Shown here one piece after another: positions 28,879-38,138 of a stretch of 64,000 nucleotides of DNA (positions are counted from its first letter, which is position 1; each line of letters begins with the position of its first letter). Both the position numbers and the translations under genes were made by a program. Source of the stretch: Miniphocaeibacter sp964345925. GTDB lineage: Bacteria > Bacillota > Clostridia > Tissierellales > Peptoniphilaceae. The stretch is from contig CAYFSP010000001.1 in NCBI GenBank assembly GCA_964345925.1, forward strand, positions 62,001 through 126,000. The letters are read 5' to 3'. The notes under the pieces are model-generated. The model worked only from the letters and a program-made list of their open reading frames with translations. It did not search any database and had not been told where the DNA came from.

Positions 28879-29101
28879 TAATTTTAAAGATTATGAAAAA
28901 GGAATAGAAAGACTTAATGAGATACTTGAAATATTGGAGAAAGGTGATATTTCTTTAGAAGAAAATGTATTACTTTATGAAGAGGGAATAAAGCTTCATG
29001 ATAGACTATCTAAAATTTTAGAAAAAGAAGAAGGAAAAATCAGACTTATATCTGAAGAAAAAATTGTAGAAGTAGATGAGATGAGTTTTTTAGATGAGTA
29101 A
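28871..29101 (+). CDS. xseB: Exodeoxyribonuclease VII small subunit
   Basis: 76 residues starting MSNNFKDYEKGIERLNEIL, with the family's LEKGDISLEENVLLYEEGIKL in shorter form. TTG start at 28871, with aaggag 7 bases upstream; the in-frame ATG at 28829 would add 14 residues deep inside xseA. The stop overlaps the ispA start by 8 bases. Confidence 0.94.
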   Translation: MSNNFKDYEKGIERLNEILEILEKGDISLEENVLLYEEGIKLHDRLSKILEKEEGKIRLISEEKIVEVDEMSFLDE

Positions 29102-29945
29102 CACAAATTATAATTTCAATGAGGAATTAAAAAAACAACAACAATTAATAAATAATATGTTATCAAAGGTTTTTAAAGATGAAACTTTGCTTGATGAAGC
29201 TTCAAATTATGCATTATTAAATGGAGGTAAGCGATTAAGACCAATATTGCTTATAGAATTTGCAAAACTTTTTAACGACATAGATGAAACAGTATATGAA
29301 TTCGCAACATCCTTAGAATTAATACACAATTATTCCTTAGTTCATGATGATTTACCATCTATGGATGATGATGATTATAGAAGAGGTAATTTAACCGTTC
29401 ATAAAAAGTTTGGTGAGGATATTGCAATATTATCAGGTGATAATCTGTTAAATAAATCATATGAAATATTGTTTGATGGATTTAAATATTCAAAATCTAA
29501 GGAAGATTATATTAAAGCATGTGAATATTTGGCATTACAATCAGGTTCTTCTGGTATGATAGGTGGACAAATATTGGACATTTCAAATGATTTAACAAAT
29601 GAAGAAAAAATTGTTGAAATGTATATAAAGAAAACATGTGGTTTGATTAAATCAGCTTGTAAATGTGGTGCTATATTATCTGGTGCAAATGATAGATTTA
29701 TTGATTTATCAGAGGAATTTGGAGAAGCTTTAGGATTAGCATTTCAAATACAAGATGATATATTAGACTATGAGCAGGATTTAAAAATTAATAAGAAGAC
29801 AATGGCAAATATTTCCTCTATGGAAATAGCTATTGAAAAATTAAATTACTATTCGGAGAAATCGTTGGAAATTATTGAGGAATTTCCAGGTAATACAAGA
29901 TTTTTAAAAGAATTGGTGAAATACTTAATAAACAGAGAGTATTAA
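29094..29945 (+). CDS. ispA: Polyprenyl (farnesyl/geranylgeranyl) diphosphate synthase
   Basis: 283 residues with both aspartate-rich motifs: DDLPSMDDDD near 85 and QDDILDYEQD near 221, and GGKRLRPILL near 43. Condenses isopentenyl diphosphate units. Placement between xseB and tlyA is the classic Firmicute arrangement, but dxs, often between ispA and tlyA, is absent here. Confidence 0.95.
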   Translation: MSNTNYNFNEELKKQQQLINNMLSKVFKDETLLDEASNYALLNGGKRLRPILLIEFAKLFNDIDETVYEFATSLELIHNYSLVHDDLPSMDDDDYRRGNLTVHKKFGEDIAILSGDNLLNKSYEILFDGFKYSKSKEDYIKACEYLALQSGSSGMIGGQILDISNDLTNEEKIVEMYIKKTCGLIKSACKCGAILSGANDRFIDLSEEFGEALGLAFQIQDDILDYEQDLKINKKTMANISSMEIAIEKLNYYSEKSLEIIEEFPGNTRFLKELVKYLINREY

Positions 29946-30746
29946 ATGATTAAAAAAAGAATAGATATTGTCCTAGTGAATTTGGGTTTATCTAAATCTA
30001 GAACATATTCAAAGGAATTAATAAAACAGGACAGAGTTTTTTATAAGGATAAAATTGTAAATAAGCCATCGCTATTGGTTGAAGAGGACTTTGTTAAAGT
30101 TGTTGAGGGAAAGGACTATGTATCTAGAGGGGCTTATAAATTATTAAAGGCTTTAAATAGTTTCAACATAGATGTTAGAGGTAAAATATGTCTTGATATT
30201 GGTTCTTCAACAGGTGGATTTACACAAGTTCTTCTAGAAAGAGGAGCATCCAAAGTATATGCTTTAGATGTGGGAACAAACCAACTAGATAATTTAATTA
30301 GAAATGATAAAAAAGTAGTAGTTATGGAGAATACAAATATTAGAGATATTGATATAGAATCATTTCGAAAATTTAATTTGGATATTATCACCATTGATAT
30401 ATCCTTTATATCCATAGTAAAGATTTTGGATGTTCTATGGAATATTTCAAGGGATAATGTTAATATCATCACATTGATTAAACCACAGTTCGAGGGAAGC
30501 GTAGAGACGATTAAGAAGGGTATTGTAAATAAGAAATTTCATTACAGGATATTGAAAAATATATTTGAAGAGATTTCTAAAGTTGGATTTTCAATTGAAA
30601 ATATAGATTTTTCTCCTATTAGAGGGAAAAATGGAAATATTGAATACTTGGTCAATTTAACAAAAAATGAAAATTTAAATATATTTACATATGATAGTAT
30701 ATCTAAAATAGTAGAAGAAGCATTTAATAACAAGGAGTTAGAATGA
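29946..30746 (+). CDS. tlyA: TlyA-family rRNA methyltransferase
   Basis: 266 residues. An N-terminal S4 RNA-binding domain (RIDIVLVNLGLSKSRTYSKE) is followed by an FtsJ-like SAM domain with CLDIGSSTGGFTQVLLERGA near 81 and the IDISFIS motif. Relatives 2'-O-methylate 16S/23S rRNA; some were annotated as hemolysins. It starts directly after ispA and its TGA overlaps the argR start. Confidence 0.95.
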   Translation: MIKKRIDIVLVNLGLSKSRTYSKELIKQDRVFYKDKIVNKPSLLVEEDFVKVVEGKDYVSRGAYKLLKALNSFNIDVRGKICLDIGSSTGGFTQVLLERGASKVYALDVGTNQLDNLIRNDKKVVVMENTNIRDIDIESFRKFNLDIITIDISFISIVKILDVLWNISRDNVNIITLIKPQFEGSVETIKKGIVNKKFHYRILKNIFEEISKVGFSIENIDFSPIRGKNGNIEYLVNLTKNENLNIFTYDSISKIVEEAFNNKELE

Positions 30747-31195
30747 AAAAGTATACGAGGCAGAGACTGATACTTGACTTGATTCAAGAAAATGAAATAC
30801 ATACTCAGGAAGAACTTTCTGAATTATTGGAAAATAGTGGTGTTAGAGCAACACAGGCTACAATATCTAGGGATATAAAGGAGCTTAGAATCTCAAAGGT
30901 TCAAACAAGGGATGGAGAGTACCATTATGCAATTATAGATACTGTACACGATTCTTTAAATGAAAGACTTGATAAAATATTCAAGTCAGCAGTTCTGACG
31001 GTAAAACATAATAATGATATAGTGATTATAAAAACCATATCACATACGGCAACGGTATGTGCAACGTCTATTACAAATGCAAAGATAGATAATATAAGTG
31101 GAATTATAGCCGGCAATGATACTATATTTATAGCAGTTGATGATAAATCGAAATTAGACGGTATAGTAAGTGAAATAAAATCGATAATAAGGTAA
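30743..31195 (+). CDS. argR: Arginine repressor ArgR
   Basis: 150 residues. The winged helix-turn-helix N-terminus contains RQRLILDLIQENEIHTQEEL and RATQATISRDIKELRISKV. The C-terminal oligomerisation/arginine-binding domain has the GNDTIFIAVDD motif. RBS aaggag, ATG overlapping the tlyA stop. Its regulatory targets (arginine genes) are not in this window. Confidence 0.96.
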   Translation: MKKYTRQRLILDLIQENEIHTQEELSELLENSGVRATQATISRDIKELRISKVQTRDGEYHYAIIDTVHDSLNERLDKIFKSAVLTVKHNNDIVIIKTISHTATVCATSITNAKIDNISGIIAGNDTIFIAVDDKSKLDGIVSEIKSIIR

Positions 31196-31199
31196 AATT

Positions 31200-32906
31200 A
31201 TGCTTTGTGAATTATATATTGAAAATTTTATAATTATAAAAAAATTGAATATTGAATTCTCTAAAAAATATAATGTTATTACAGGAGAGACAGGATCGGG
31301 TAAGTCTATATTGGTAAACTCTTTACAACTCCTACTCGGAAGTAGATTTCAAAAGAATTTTTTAGGAAATTATGGTAACAAAGCCATAGTAGAGGGAAAA
31401 TTCTTAGTAAATGAGAAAAGTAAGTTAATGGAGTTTAGGCAACTAGGATATGATTTAGAGGACAATGAATTAATAATAACTAGGGAATTGAATAGAAGTG
31501 GAAAAACTTCTAATAGAATTAATGGTAGAAACGTAAATATATCCATTTTAAGACAGTTAATGGCAGGAATTATGGATATCCATAGTCAAAATGAAAATCA
31601 GACATTGCTTAAAAAGGAAAATTATATAAATTTAATAGATTCTTTTGATATTAAGACTACAGAAGATTATAAGTCAAAACTAAAAGAGATGATATCCATA
31701 AAAAAAACATATGTTGATGAATTGGAAACATTAAATATTTCATCTCAGGAAATAGATAGAGAAAAAGATATTTTAAAATATCAAGTAGAAGAGCTGGAGT
31801 CATTGGATTTAGAAAATATAGATGAAGAGAATATGTTTAAGGAATATGCATTACTTAGTAATGCAGAAGAGATAATTAAAAATTTAAATGAGTTTTACTA
31901 TAGTTTTAAATCTGATGATTATGGACAGGTGGATATTCTTACAATGATGGGTAGATCTAAGGATTTACTAGAAAATATAAAGGATAAAGATGATAATCTT
32001 ACAGGATATTTTGAAAAATTAAACGATATATATTATGAATTAGAAGATATTGTTAATGATATTAATAGATATAATAATGGATTATTTATAGATGATGAAA
32101 AATTAAATCTATTAAATAGCGAAATAGAGATTTTAACTAATTTAAAAAGAAAATATGGTGGAAATATTGAAGAACTTTTATTGTTCAAAAAAAACATATA
32201 TGAAAGACTTAATAAACTTGAAAATATTGAAAAAAATATTTCCATATTGAATAATAAAATAAAAAATATAGATTTAGAAATAGAAAATGTTGCTAAGGTA
32301 CTAAGGAATATAAGAAAAAATATTTCTCTAAAATTAGAAGAAGATATACTAGATAATATTAGGGAATTAAATATGGCAAGTGCAAAATTCCAAATTGAAT
32401 TTAATGATTTGGAAACAACTGGTATTAATGGTAAGGATGATATTAACTTTTTAATATCAACGAATATTGGTCAAAAACTAGAGCCATTGAATAAAATAGC
32501 ATCAGGTGGAGAACTATCAAGGATAATGTTGGGTTTCAAAACGGCGTTAGCAAATGTAGACAATGTTGAAACTTTGATATTTGATGAGATTGATACAGGA
32601 ATAAGTGGTAGGACGGCTCAACTTGTAGGAGAAAAATTAATAGATATTTCTAATTATAGGCAAATAATTGTAATATCACATCTTCCGCAAATATCATCCT
32701 TGGCAGATTACCATTTATTAATAGATAAAGAAGAGTTTGACGATAATACTATTTCAAATATATATAGAATTATGAATAATGACAGGGTCAGTGAAATTGC
32801 AAGGCTTATTGGCGGTGTGAATATTACTGAAACCACAATTAAACAGGCAGAAGAAATGTTAGAACAGGGAGAAAAAATGATTCTATCCAAAAGGAGAAAA
32901 AAATGA
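31200..32906 (+). CDS. recN: DNA repair protein RecN
   Basis: 568 residues, SMC-like. Walker A GETGSGKSI near 29, coiled coils about 150-385, then LEPLNKIASGGELSRIMLGFK and Walker B TLIFDEIDTGISGRTAQ. Acts early in double-strand break repair. It lies in the usual xse-ispA-tlyA-argR-recN order. The stop overlaps the nudix start. Confidence 0.97.
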   Translation: MLCELYIENFIIIKKLNIEFSKKYNVITGETGSGKSILVNSLQLLLGSRFQKNFLGNYGNKAIVEGKFLVNEKSKLMEFRQLGYDLEDNELIITRELNRSGKTSNRINGRNVNISILRQLMAGIMDIHSQNENQTLLKKENYINLIDSFDIKTTEDYKSKLKEMISIKKTYVDELETLNISSQEIDREKDILKYQVEELESLDLENIDEENMFKEYALLSNAEEIIKNLNEFYYSFKSDDYGQVDILTMMGRSKDLLENIKDKDDNLTGYFEKLNDIYYELEDIVNDINRYNNGLFIDDEKLNLLNSEIEILTNLKRKYGGNIEELLLFKKNIYERLNKLENIEKNISILNNKIKNIDLEIENVAKVLRNIRKNISLKLEEDILDNIRELNMASAKFQIEFNDLETTGINGKDDINFLISTNIGQKLEPLNKIASGGELSRIMLGFKTALANVDNVETLIFDEIDTGISGRTAQLVGEKLIDISNYRQIIVISHLPQISSLADYHLLIDKEEFDDNTISNIYRIMNNDRVSEIARLIGGVNITETTIKQAEEMLEQGEKMILSKRRKK

Positions 32907-33445
32907 TTCACGAAGAAAATACAATTAAGAGTGAAATGATCTATGAAGGAAGAATTTTGAATTTAAGAGTTGATACTGTAGAATTGCCAGATAGAAAATA
33001 CTCTAAAAGGGAAATTGTTGAACATAATAATGCCGTTGCTATTATTGCAATGAAGGATGATAGAATATTCTTTGTTAAACAGTATAGAAAAGCGGTAAAT
33101 AAAGTGTTATTAGAACTTCCAGCAGGACTTATAGATGCTAATGAAGCTCCTAGAGAAGCTGCATTAAGAGAGTTACAAGAGGAAATAGGCTATGGTTCTA
33201 ACAAACTAGAGTTTCTTTTTGACAGCTATTCTTCACCAGGTTTTACAGATGAAAAAACTTCGTTTTTCTTAGCTACAGATTTATTTGAAAGTAAATTAGA
33301 AGCCGATGATGACGAATATTTAGAAGTTTTAGACTATGGTATAGATGAAGCTATGAAACTGGTTAAAGATGGATATATTGAGGATGGAAAAACAATAACA
33401 GGTATTTTATATGTTTCAAGAAAGTATGAGAACAATGATAAATAA
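32903..33445 (+). CDS. Nudix hydrolase, ADP-ribose pyrophosphatase type
   Basis: 180 residues. The Nudix box AGLIDANEAPREAALRELQEEIGYG is complete over residues 73-97 (G, E, REL, EE and G positions intact). N-terminal IYEGRILNLRVDTVELP and the C-terminal acidic region match ADP-ribose pyrophosphatases (NudF). Probably hydrolyses ADP-ribose; other nucleoside diphosphate sugars are possible. RBS aaggag. Confidence 0.92.
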   Translation: MIHEENTIKSEMIYEGRILNLRVDTVELPDRKYSKREIVEHNNAVAIIAMKDDRIFFVKQYRKAVNKVLLELPAGLIDANEAPREAALRELQEEIGYGSNKLEFLFDSYSSPGFTDEKTSFFLATDLFESKLEADDDEYLEVLDYGIDEAMKLVKDGYIEDGKTITGILYVSRKYENNDK

Positions 33446-34052
33446 TTTTAATATTGTAAATACTGGGGCAATGGTTATAGCCCTTTTATTTTCTTTAATA
33501 CTACATGAAAACGCCCATGGAATTGTAGCATATTTCATGGGTGATAATACTGCTAAAAATAGTGGAAGAATTTCCATGAATCCCTTTAAGCATCTTTCTC
33601 TGTATGGAACTATATCTATGATATTATTTAAATTTGGATGGGCAAAACCAGTACCAATAAATCCAAATAATTTTAGAAAAAAAAGACTGGGAAATTTCTT
33701 GGTTTCAATAGCAGGAATAGCAACGAATTTTTTACTTGCAATTATTTCAGCATTTTTATTTATTATGGCTTTGAAGAATAATTATGAAAATAGATTTATT
33801 CTTTTATTTTTACAGTATATGTTGATGTACAATATATTCTTAGGAATTTTTAATTTAATACCAATACCACCTTTAGATGGATCTAAAATAATTTATACTT
33901 TTCTACCTTACAATATAGTTAATAAATTGTACTCAATAGAAAAATACTCAAATATTATCTTAATTATTTTAATAATGACAAACACAATAAGTAAAATGAT
34001 GAGTTTTTTATACGAACCAATAATCAATTGGATTTTAGGGATTTTCCTATGA
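33435..34052 (+). CDS. Site-2 protease family (M50) membrane peptidase
   Basis: About 205 residues, several membrane spans. The zinc motif H24-E-N-A-H28 (LILHENAHGI) and the second site motif NLIPIPPLDGSKI are both present. It belongs to the small YwhC-like M50 group often found next to scpA in Firmicutes; substrate unknown. ATG at 33435 is the preferred start, although in-frame ATGs at 33411 and 33426 exist and none has a strong RBS. It overlaps both neighbours. Confidence 0.88.
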   Translation: MINNFNIVNTGAMVIALLFSLILHENAHGIVAYFMGDNTAKNSGRISMNPFKHLSLYGTISMILFKFGWAKPVPINPNNFRKKRLGNFLVSIAGIATNFLLAIISAFLFIMALKNNYENRFILLFLQYMLMYNIFLGIFNLIPIPPLDGSKIIYTFLPYNIVNKLYSIEKYSNIILIILIMTNTISKMMSFLYEPIINWILGIFL

Positions 34053-34771
34053 CTATAAATATAGATACAAATTATTATAATGGTCCCTTTGACCTATTGT
34101 TAAAATTAATAGAAAAGAATAAAATCGATATTTATGATGTTGTATTAAGTGATATTACAGAGGAATATCTACTTGAAGTGGAAAATTTAAAAGAGGATAA
34201 TTTAGAAAATATTACGGAATTCATATACCTAGCAAGCACTTTGTTAGAGATTAAGTCTAGAAAACTCCTTCCTAAAAATGAATATTTAGACGAAGAGGAA
34301 GAAGTGACAGAGGAATTGCTTTTGGAAAGGTTAATAGAATATAAAAAGTTTAAACAATTAAGCAAGGAACTTATGTCCATAAAAGGAATTTCTGATAATT
34401 TTATACCTAAACTTCAAGAGGACTTATCAGATTATATTGTTGAGAATACGGAGAATAAAATTATAGGCGATAGTAATTTGTTATTAGAGGAATTACTTAA
34501 GATTTTAAAACAAAATAAGGTTAGAGAAGAAAATTTAAAGAAATTTGAAATAATAAGAGCAGAAGAATTTTCTGTTGAAAAGTATATGGATAATATTCAA
34601 TGGAAGCTTGAAGGGGATAGAAGACTTCCGTTAAGCAGATTAATAGAGAAAAATGGAACTAAACAAGAGATAATAGTTGTATTTTTATCTATTTTAGAAT
34701 TGGTAAAAACAAATATTGTAAAAATATTCCAAGAGGATATATTTACAGAGATAATAGTTGAATTGAGATGA
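34049..34771 (+). CDS. scpA: Segregation and condensation protein ScpA
   Basis: 240 residues. Starts MTINIDTNYYNGPFDLLLKL, the ScpA kleisin N-terminus, then FIYLASTLLEIKSRKLLP near 57 and the C-terminal winged-helix region. Bridges the Smc heads. ATG at 34049 overlaps the M50 stop (ATGA); the upstream in-frame TTG at 34028 has no support. Confidence 0.95.
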   Translation: MTINIDTNYYNGPFDLLLKLIEKNKIDIYDVVLSDITEEYLLEVENLKEDNLENITEFIYLASTLLEIKSRKLLPKNEYLDEEEEVTEELLLERLIEYKKFKQLSKELMSIKGISDNFIPKLQEDLSDYIVENTENKIIGDSNLLLEELLKILKQNKVREENLKKFEIIRAEEFSVEKYMDNIQWKLEGDRRLPLSRLIEKNGTKQEIIVVFLSILELVKTNIVKIFQEDIFTEIIVELR

Positions 34772-34775
34772 TTTT

Positions 34776-35321
34776 ATGAAAAATATTAAATCAATAATTG
34801 AATCCTTATTATTTATTTGGGGAGAGCCCTTATCTTTTAAAGAAATAGCTAAGGTGATAGATAAACCAAGTAAAGAAATTAAACTCACATTAAATGAGAT
34901 GAAAGATGATTATATGAGAAATGATAGAGGTTTGGAATTAAAATCTTATGACGATAATTATCAACTTGTTACAAAAAAAGAAAACTTTGATTATATTAGT
35001 AAATTAATTAATAAAAAAAAGACAAATAAATTAAGCAACTCTGCAATGGAAGTTTTATCCATAATTGCGTATAAACAACCTGTTACGCGTTTAGAAATTG
35101 AAGAAATACGTGGTGTAAAATCCAATAGTTCAATTGATTTACTTGTGAGAAGGGAATTGATAGAAGAAGTAGGAAGGTTGGATAAAATGGGTAAACCCAT
35201 ACTATATGGCACAACATTAGAATTTTTAAGGGTATTTTCTTTGGAAAGTTTAGATTCTTTACCAAATATTAAAGAAATAGAATTGTTTTTAAAGGAAGAA
35301 GAGTTAAATGAGGATCAATAA
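34776..35321 (+). CDS. scpB: Segregation and condensation protein ScpB
   Basis: 181 residues, two winged-helix domains: IKSIIESLLFIWGEPLSFKE at the start, then LSIIAYKQPVTRLEIEEIRG near 93 and the GRLDKMGKPILYGTT segment. Partner of ScpA and Smc. Overlaps rluB at its 3' end by 14 bases. Confidence 0.95.
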   Translation: MKNIKSIIESLLFIWGEPLSFKEIAKVIDKPSKEIKLTLNEMKDDYMRNDRGLELKSYDDNYQLVTKKENFDYISKLINKKKTNKLSNSAMEVLSIIAYKQPVTRLEIEEIRGVKSNSSIDLLVRRELIEEVGRLDKMGKPILYGTTLEFLRVFSLESLDSLPNIKEIELFLKEEELNEDQ

Positions 35322-35997
35322 ATTCGTTGCTAGAGCAGGAATAGCATCTAGAAGAAAAGCTGAAGAATTAATACTGGCTGGTGAAATAACCATTAATGAT
35401 GAAATTGTTACAGAGTTGGGAACTAGGGTCACAGAAGATGATATTGTAAAGTATAAAGGAAAAGAAATAGGTGTAAAAGAGGAGTATCTATATATACTTA
35501 TAAATAAGCCTATAGGTTATGTCAGCACTGTAAAAGATCCTTATGCCACAAAAACTGTATTGGATTTAGTTAAAACTAATAAAAGAGTTTATCCAGTAGG
35601 TAGATTAGACAAGGATAGTAGAGGGTTGCTTCTATTAACAAATGATGGAAATATTACTTTTAAATTAACTCATCCCAGTTCAAATATAGAAAAGGAATAT
35701 ATTGTAAGATTAAATATGGATCCTTTGTCAGGTGAAGTAAATTTACTAAGGGATGGAATACCTTTAGATGGTGTTAAAACCAAGAAAGCATATATAAAAA
35801 GAATTAAAAAAAGCTTATACAATGTAAGAATAAGCGAAGGAAGAAATAGACAAATAAGAAGAATGTTTGAGTATATAGGATATAAGGTTATAGATTTAAA
35901 AAGAGTAAGTATAGGATCTATTGTAGATAATGAATTAAAAGAAGGAGAATTCAGATATTTAAGAGATGAAGAGATTAAGTATTTGAAAAATTTATAA
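35308..35997 (+). CDS. rluB: 23S rRNA pseudouridine synthase RluB type
   Basis: 229 residues. N-terminal S4 domain (RINKFVARAGIASRRKAEEL), then the RsuA/RluB catalytic motif GRLDKDSRGLLLLTNDG with the catalytic Asp near 99, and the C-terminal GRNRQIRRMFEYIGYKV. Modifies a uridine in large-subunit rRNA. Placement after scpB is the usual Firmicute order. RBS gaagagt. Confidence 0.94.
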   Translation: MRINKFVARAGIASRRKAEELILAGEITINDEIVTELGTRVTEDDIVKYKGKEIGVKEEYLYILINKPIGYVSTVKDPYATKTVLDLVKTNKRVYPVGRLDKDSRGLLLLTNDGNITFKLTHPSSNIEKEYIVRLNMDPLSGEVNLLRDGIPLDGVKTKKAYIKRIKKSLYNVRISEGRNRQIRRMFEYIGYKVIDLKRVSIGSIVDNELKEGEFRYLRDEEIKYLKNL

Positions 35998-36350
35998 TGT
36001 ATGTAGTAAAAGATTCCAATTTAAACGACTTAGACTATTTAAAGTCAGAATATAATATAGATTTGAGCGTTAATAAACCAAAACTATTTTTTACTTTTAT
36101 GGAGGATGAGAAAATAGTAGGATATGGAGAAATTACCATTGAAGATGATGCAAAATTAACAGATTTTATTATAGATGAGAAATTTAATATATTTGAAAAA
36201 TTATTTTATTTAAAGGGAACTGGTTCAAAGGTAAAAGATTTAGGGTTTGACTTTATGCAGAACAAAACAGATAAAATTGAATTTTATAGTATTTATGATG
36301 AAATTATTGAATTAGATGAACTATTTAAAGGAACTTGTGGTGGAAAATAA
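35997..36350 (+). CDS. Hypothetical protein, possible GNAT-like fold
   Basis: 117 residues with no family I recognise with certainty. The segment KIVGYGEITIEDDAKLTDF followed by LKGTGSKVKDLGFDFM resembles the beta4/beta5 and acetyl-CoA loop region of GNAT acetyltransferases, but the usual (R/Q)xxGxG/A loop is altered (KGTGSK). It is start-stop overlapped with rluB and its 3' end overlaps the methyltransferase gene, so it is translated in the operon. A degenerate or divergent acetyltransferase is a guess. Confidence 0.65.
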   Translation: MYVVKDSNLNDLDYLKSEYNIDLSVNKPKLFFTFMEDEKIVGYGEITIEDDAKLTDFIIDEKFNIFEKLFYLKGTGSKVKDLGFDFMQNKTDKIEFYSIYDEIIELDELFKGTCGGK

Positions 36351-36909
36351 TTTATATAATAATACAACTGACATTATTTGCTACTTTATAAATAAATTCA
36401 AGAATAAAAAAATTACAGCAGTTGATATGACAGTTGGAAATGGTAATGATATATTTAATATTTGTAGTATTATAGGAAAAGAAAGTCATATATATGGATT
36501 TGATATTTTGGAAGAAGCTATAAATAAATCAACTGAAAAATTAAAAATTCATAAAAATATGAATATAAATTTGATTTTGGATAGCCATGAGAATATAGAT
36601 AATTATATAGAAGATGATTTGGATTTGGCAATTTATAATCTAGGGTATTTACCTAAGGGAAACAAAAACATTACTACGGATTATAATACTGTAATCAATA
36701 GTTTAAATAAAGTATTTAAAATATTGAACAAAAATGGTATTATTCTTATCACTTTTTATCCAGGTCATAAAAGTGGTAAATTAGAATCAATAGAGATTGA
36801 AAAGTATTTAAAAACAAAAGATCAGAAAAAATACAGAATTCTTAAATTTGATTTTATCAACCAAGTGAATAATCCACCATATGTAATAGTAATAGAGAGG
36901 TTAATTTGA
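36340..36909 (+). CDS. YtqB-type rRNA/tRNA methyltransferase
   Basis: About 189 residues. The Rossmann SAM motif VDMTVGNGNDIFNICSI and the family marker YNLGYLPKGNK are both present, matching the Firmicute YtqB (rRNA methylase-like) family. The start is uncertain: GTG at 36340 has aaagga 7 bases upstream, whereas the ATG at 36316 lies inside the preceding gene without an RBS. Substrate not shown by the sequence. Confidence 0.82.
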   Translation: MENNLYNNTTDIICYFINKFKNKKITAVDMTVGNGNDIFNICSIIGKESHIYGFDILEEAINKSTEKLKIHKNMNINLILDSHENIDNYIEDDLDLAIYNLGYLPKGNKNITTDYNTVINSLNKVFKILNKNGIILITFYPGHKSGKLESIEIEKYLKTKDQKKYRILKFDFINQVNNPPYVIVIERLI

Positions 36910-38138
36910 AGAAAACAATAATAATTGGAGCAGGGCCAGCGGGGATTTTAGCGGCAATTGCTTCTAAAGGTTCAGATAATGAAGTAATATTAATAGATAA
37001 AAATGAAAAAATTGGAAAAAAATTATTTATTACGGGAAAGGGTAGATGTAATATTACCAACTTTGCCGATATAAATACTTTTTATTCAATGATTAACAAC
37101 AATCCTAAATTTATGTATAGCTCTTTTAATAAATTTGATAATATTGATATTTTAAAACTATTAGAGAGCAATGGTCTTAAGTACAAAGTTGAAAGAGGAA
37201 ATAGAGTTTTTCCTAGTAGTGATAAATCAAGTGATGTAATAAAGACTTTTTCGAAAATTTTGAAATCCTTAGATATAAAAATTATTTTAGATGAAAATAT
37301 TGACTATGTAGAAAAAGTAGATAATATATTTAAAGTTTATAGTAAGAAGAACAAATACGAAGCTGATTTCTTGGTAATTGCTACAGGAGGAGTTTCTTAT
37401 CCTTTAACAGGATCTACTGGCGATGGATATAAATTTGCAGAAGGTTTCGGTCATAGAATTACCGAATTAAAACCTAGTTTAGTACCGCTAAAGGTGAAAA
37501 ATGAATTTGTTGAAGAATTACAGGGAACAAGTTTAAAAAATGTTGAAGTATCTTTGAAGAACAACAATAAATTAATACACAAAGAGTTTGGAGAGATGTT
37601 ATTTACCCATTTTGGATTATCAGGCCCAATAATTTTGAAACTTTCTAATTATATACTTAAAAAACATAAGAATATATTAGTTTCTACAGATTTAAAACCA
37701 AAATTGGATATAGATACATTAGACAGACGTATACAAAAAGATTTTGAAAAATTTAGTAATAAAAATATAGAAAATGGATTAAATGAACTGTTAATAAAGA
37801 AGTTAATACCGGTGGTTTTGAGTAGATCAAATATAGATGGTACAAAAAAAATAAATCAAATAACAAAGGAAGAAAGAATTTCTCTAATAAATACAATTAA
37901 GGGTTTAGAGTTTGAATTTATTGATTTTATGCCATTATCCCAAGCCATTATAACAAAGGGAGGAATATCTACAAAGGATATAAATCCTAAAACAATGGAG
38001 AGTAAAATAGTTGAAAATCTATATTTTGCTGGTGAAACTATAGATGTAGATGCTATGACAGGTGGTTTTAATCTACAGGTTGCATATTCTACAGGATATA
38101 CAGCAGGAATTAGTATAAAGGAAAGATGTAATGAATAA
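36906..38138 (+). CDS. BaiN/HI0933-family flavoprotein (NAD(P)/FAD oxidoreductase)
   Basis: 410 residues. N-terminal FAD-binding IIGAGPAGILAAI at 5-17, GKKLFITGKGRCNITN near 37, an ATGGVSYPLTGSTGDGY segment near 158, and the C-terminal AGETIDVDAMTGGFNLQ. Relatives include BaiN, but conserved members next to cmk have no firm function. TTG start; overlaps the methyltransferase stop and the cmk start. Confidence 0.9.
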   Translation: MKKTIIIGAGPAGILAAIASKGSDNEVILIDKNEKIGKKLFITGKGRCNITNFADINTFYSMINNNPKFMYSSFNKFDNIDILKLLESNGLKYKVERGNRVFPSSDKSSDVIKTFSKILKSLDIKIILDENIDYVEKVDNIFKVYSKKNKYEADFLVIATGGVSYPLTGSTGDGYKFAEGFGHRITELKPSLVPLKVKNEFVEELQGTSLKNVEVSLKNNNKLIHKEFGEMLFTHFGLSGPIILKLSNYILKKHKNILVSTDLKPKLDIDTLDRRIQKDFEKFSNKNIENGLNELLIKKLIPVVLSRSNIDGTKKINQITKEERISLINTIKGLEFEFIDFMPLSQAIITKGGISTKDINPKTMESKIVENLYFAGETIDVDAMTGGFNLQVAYSTGYTAGISIKERCNE

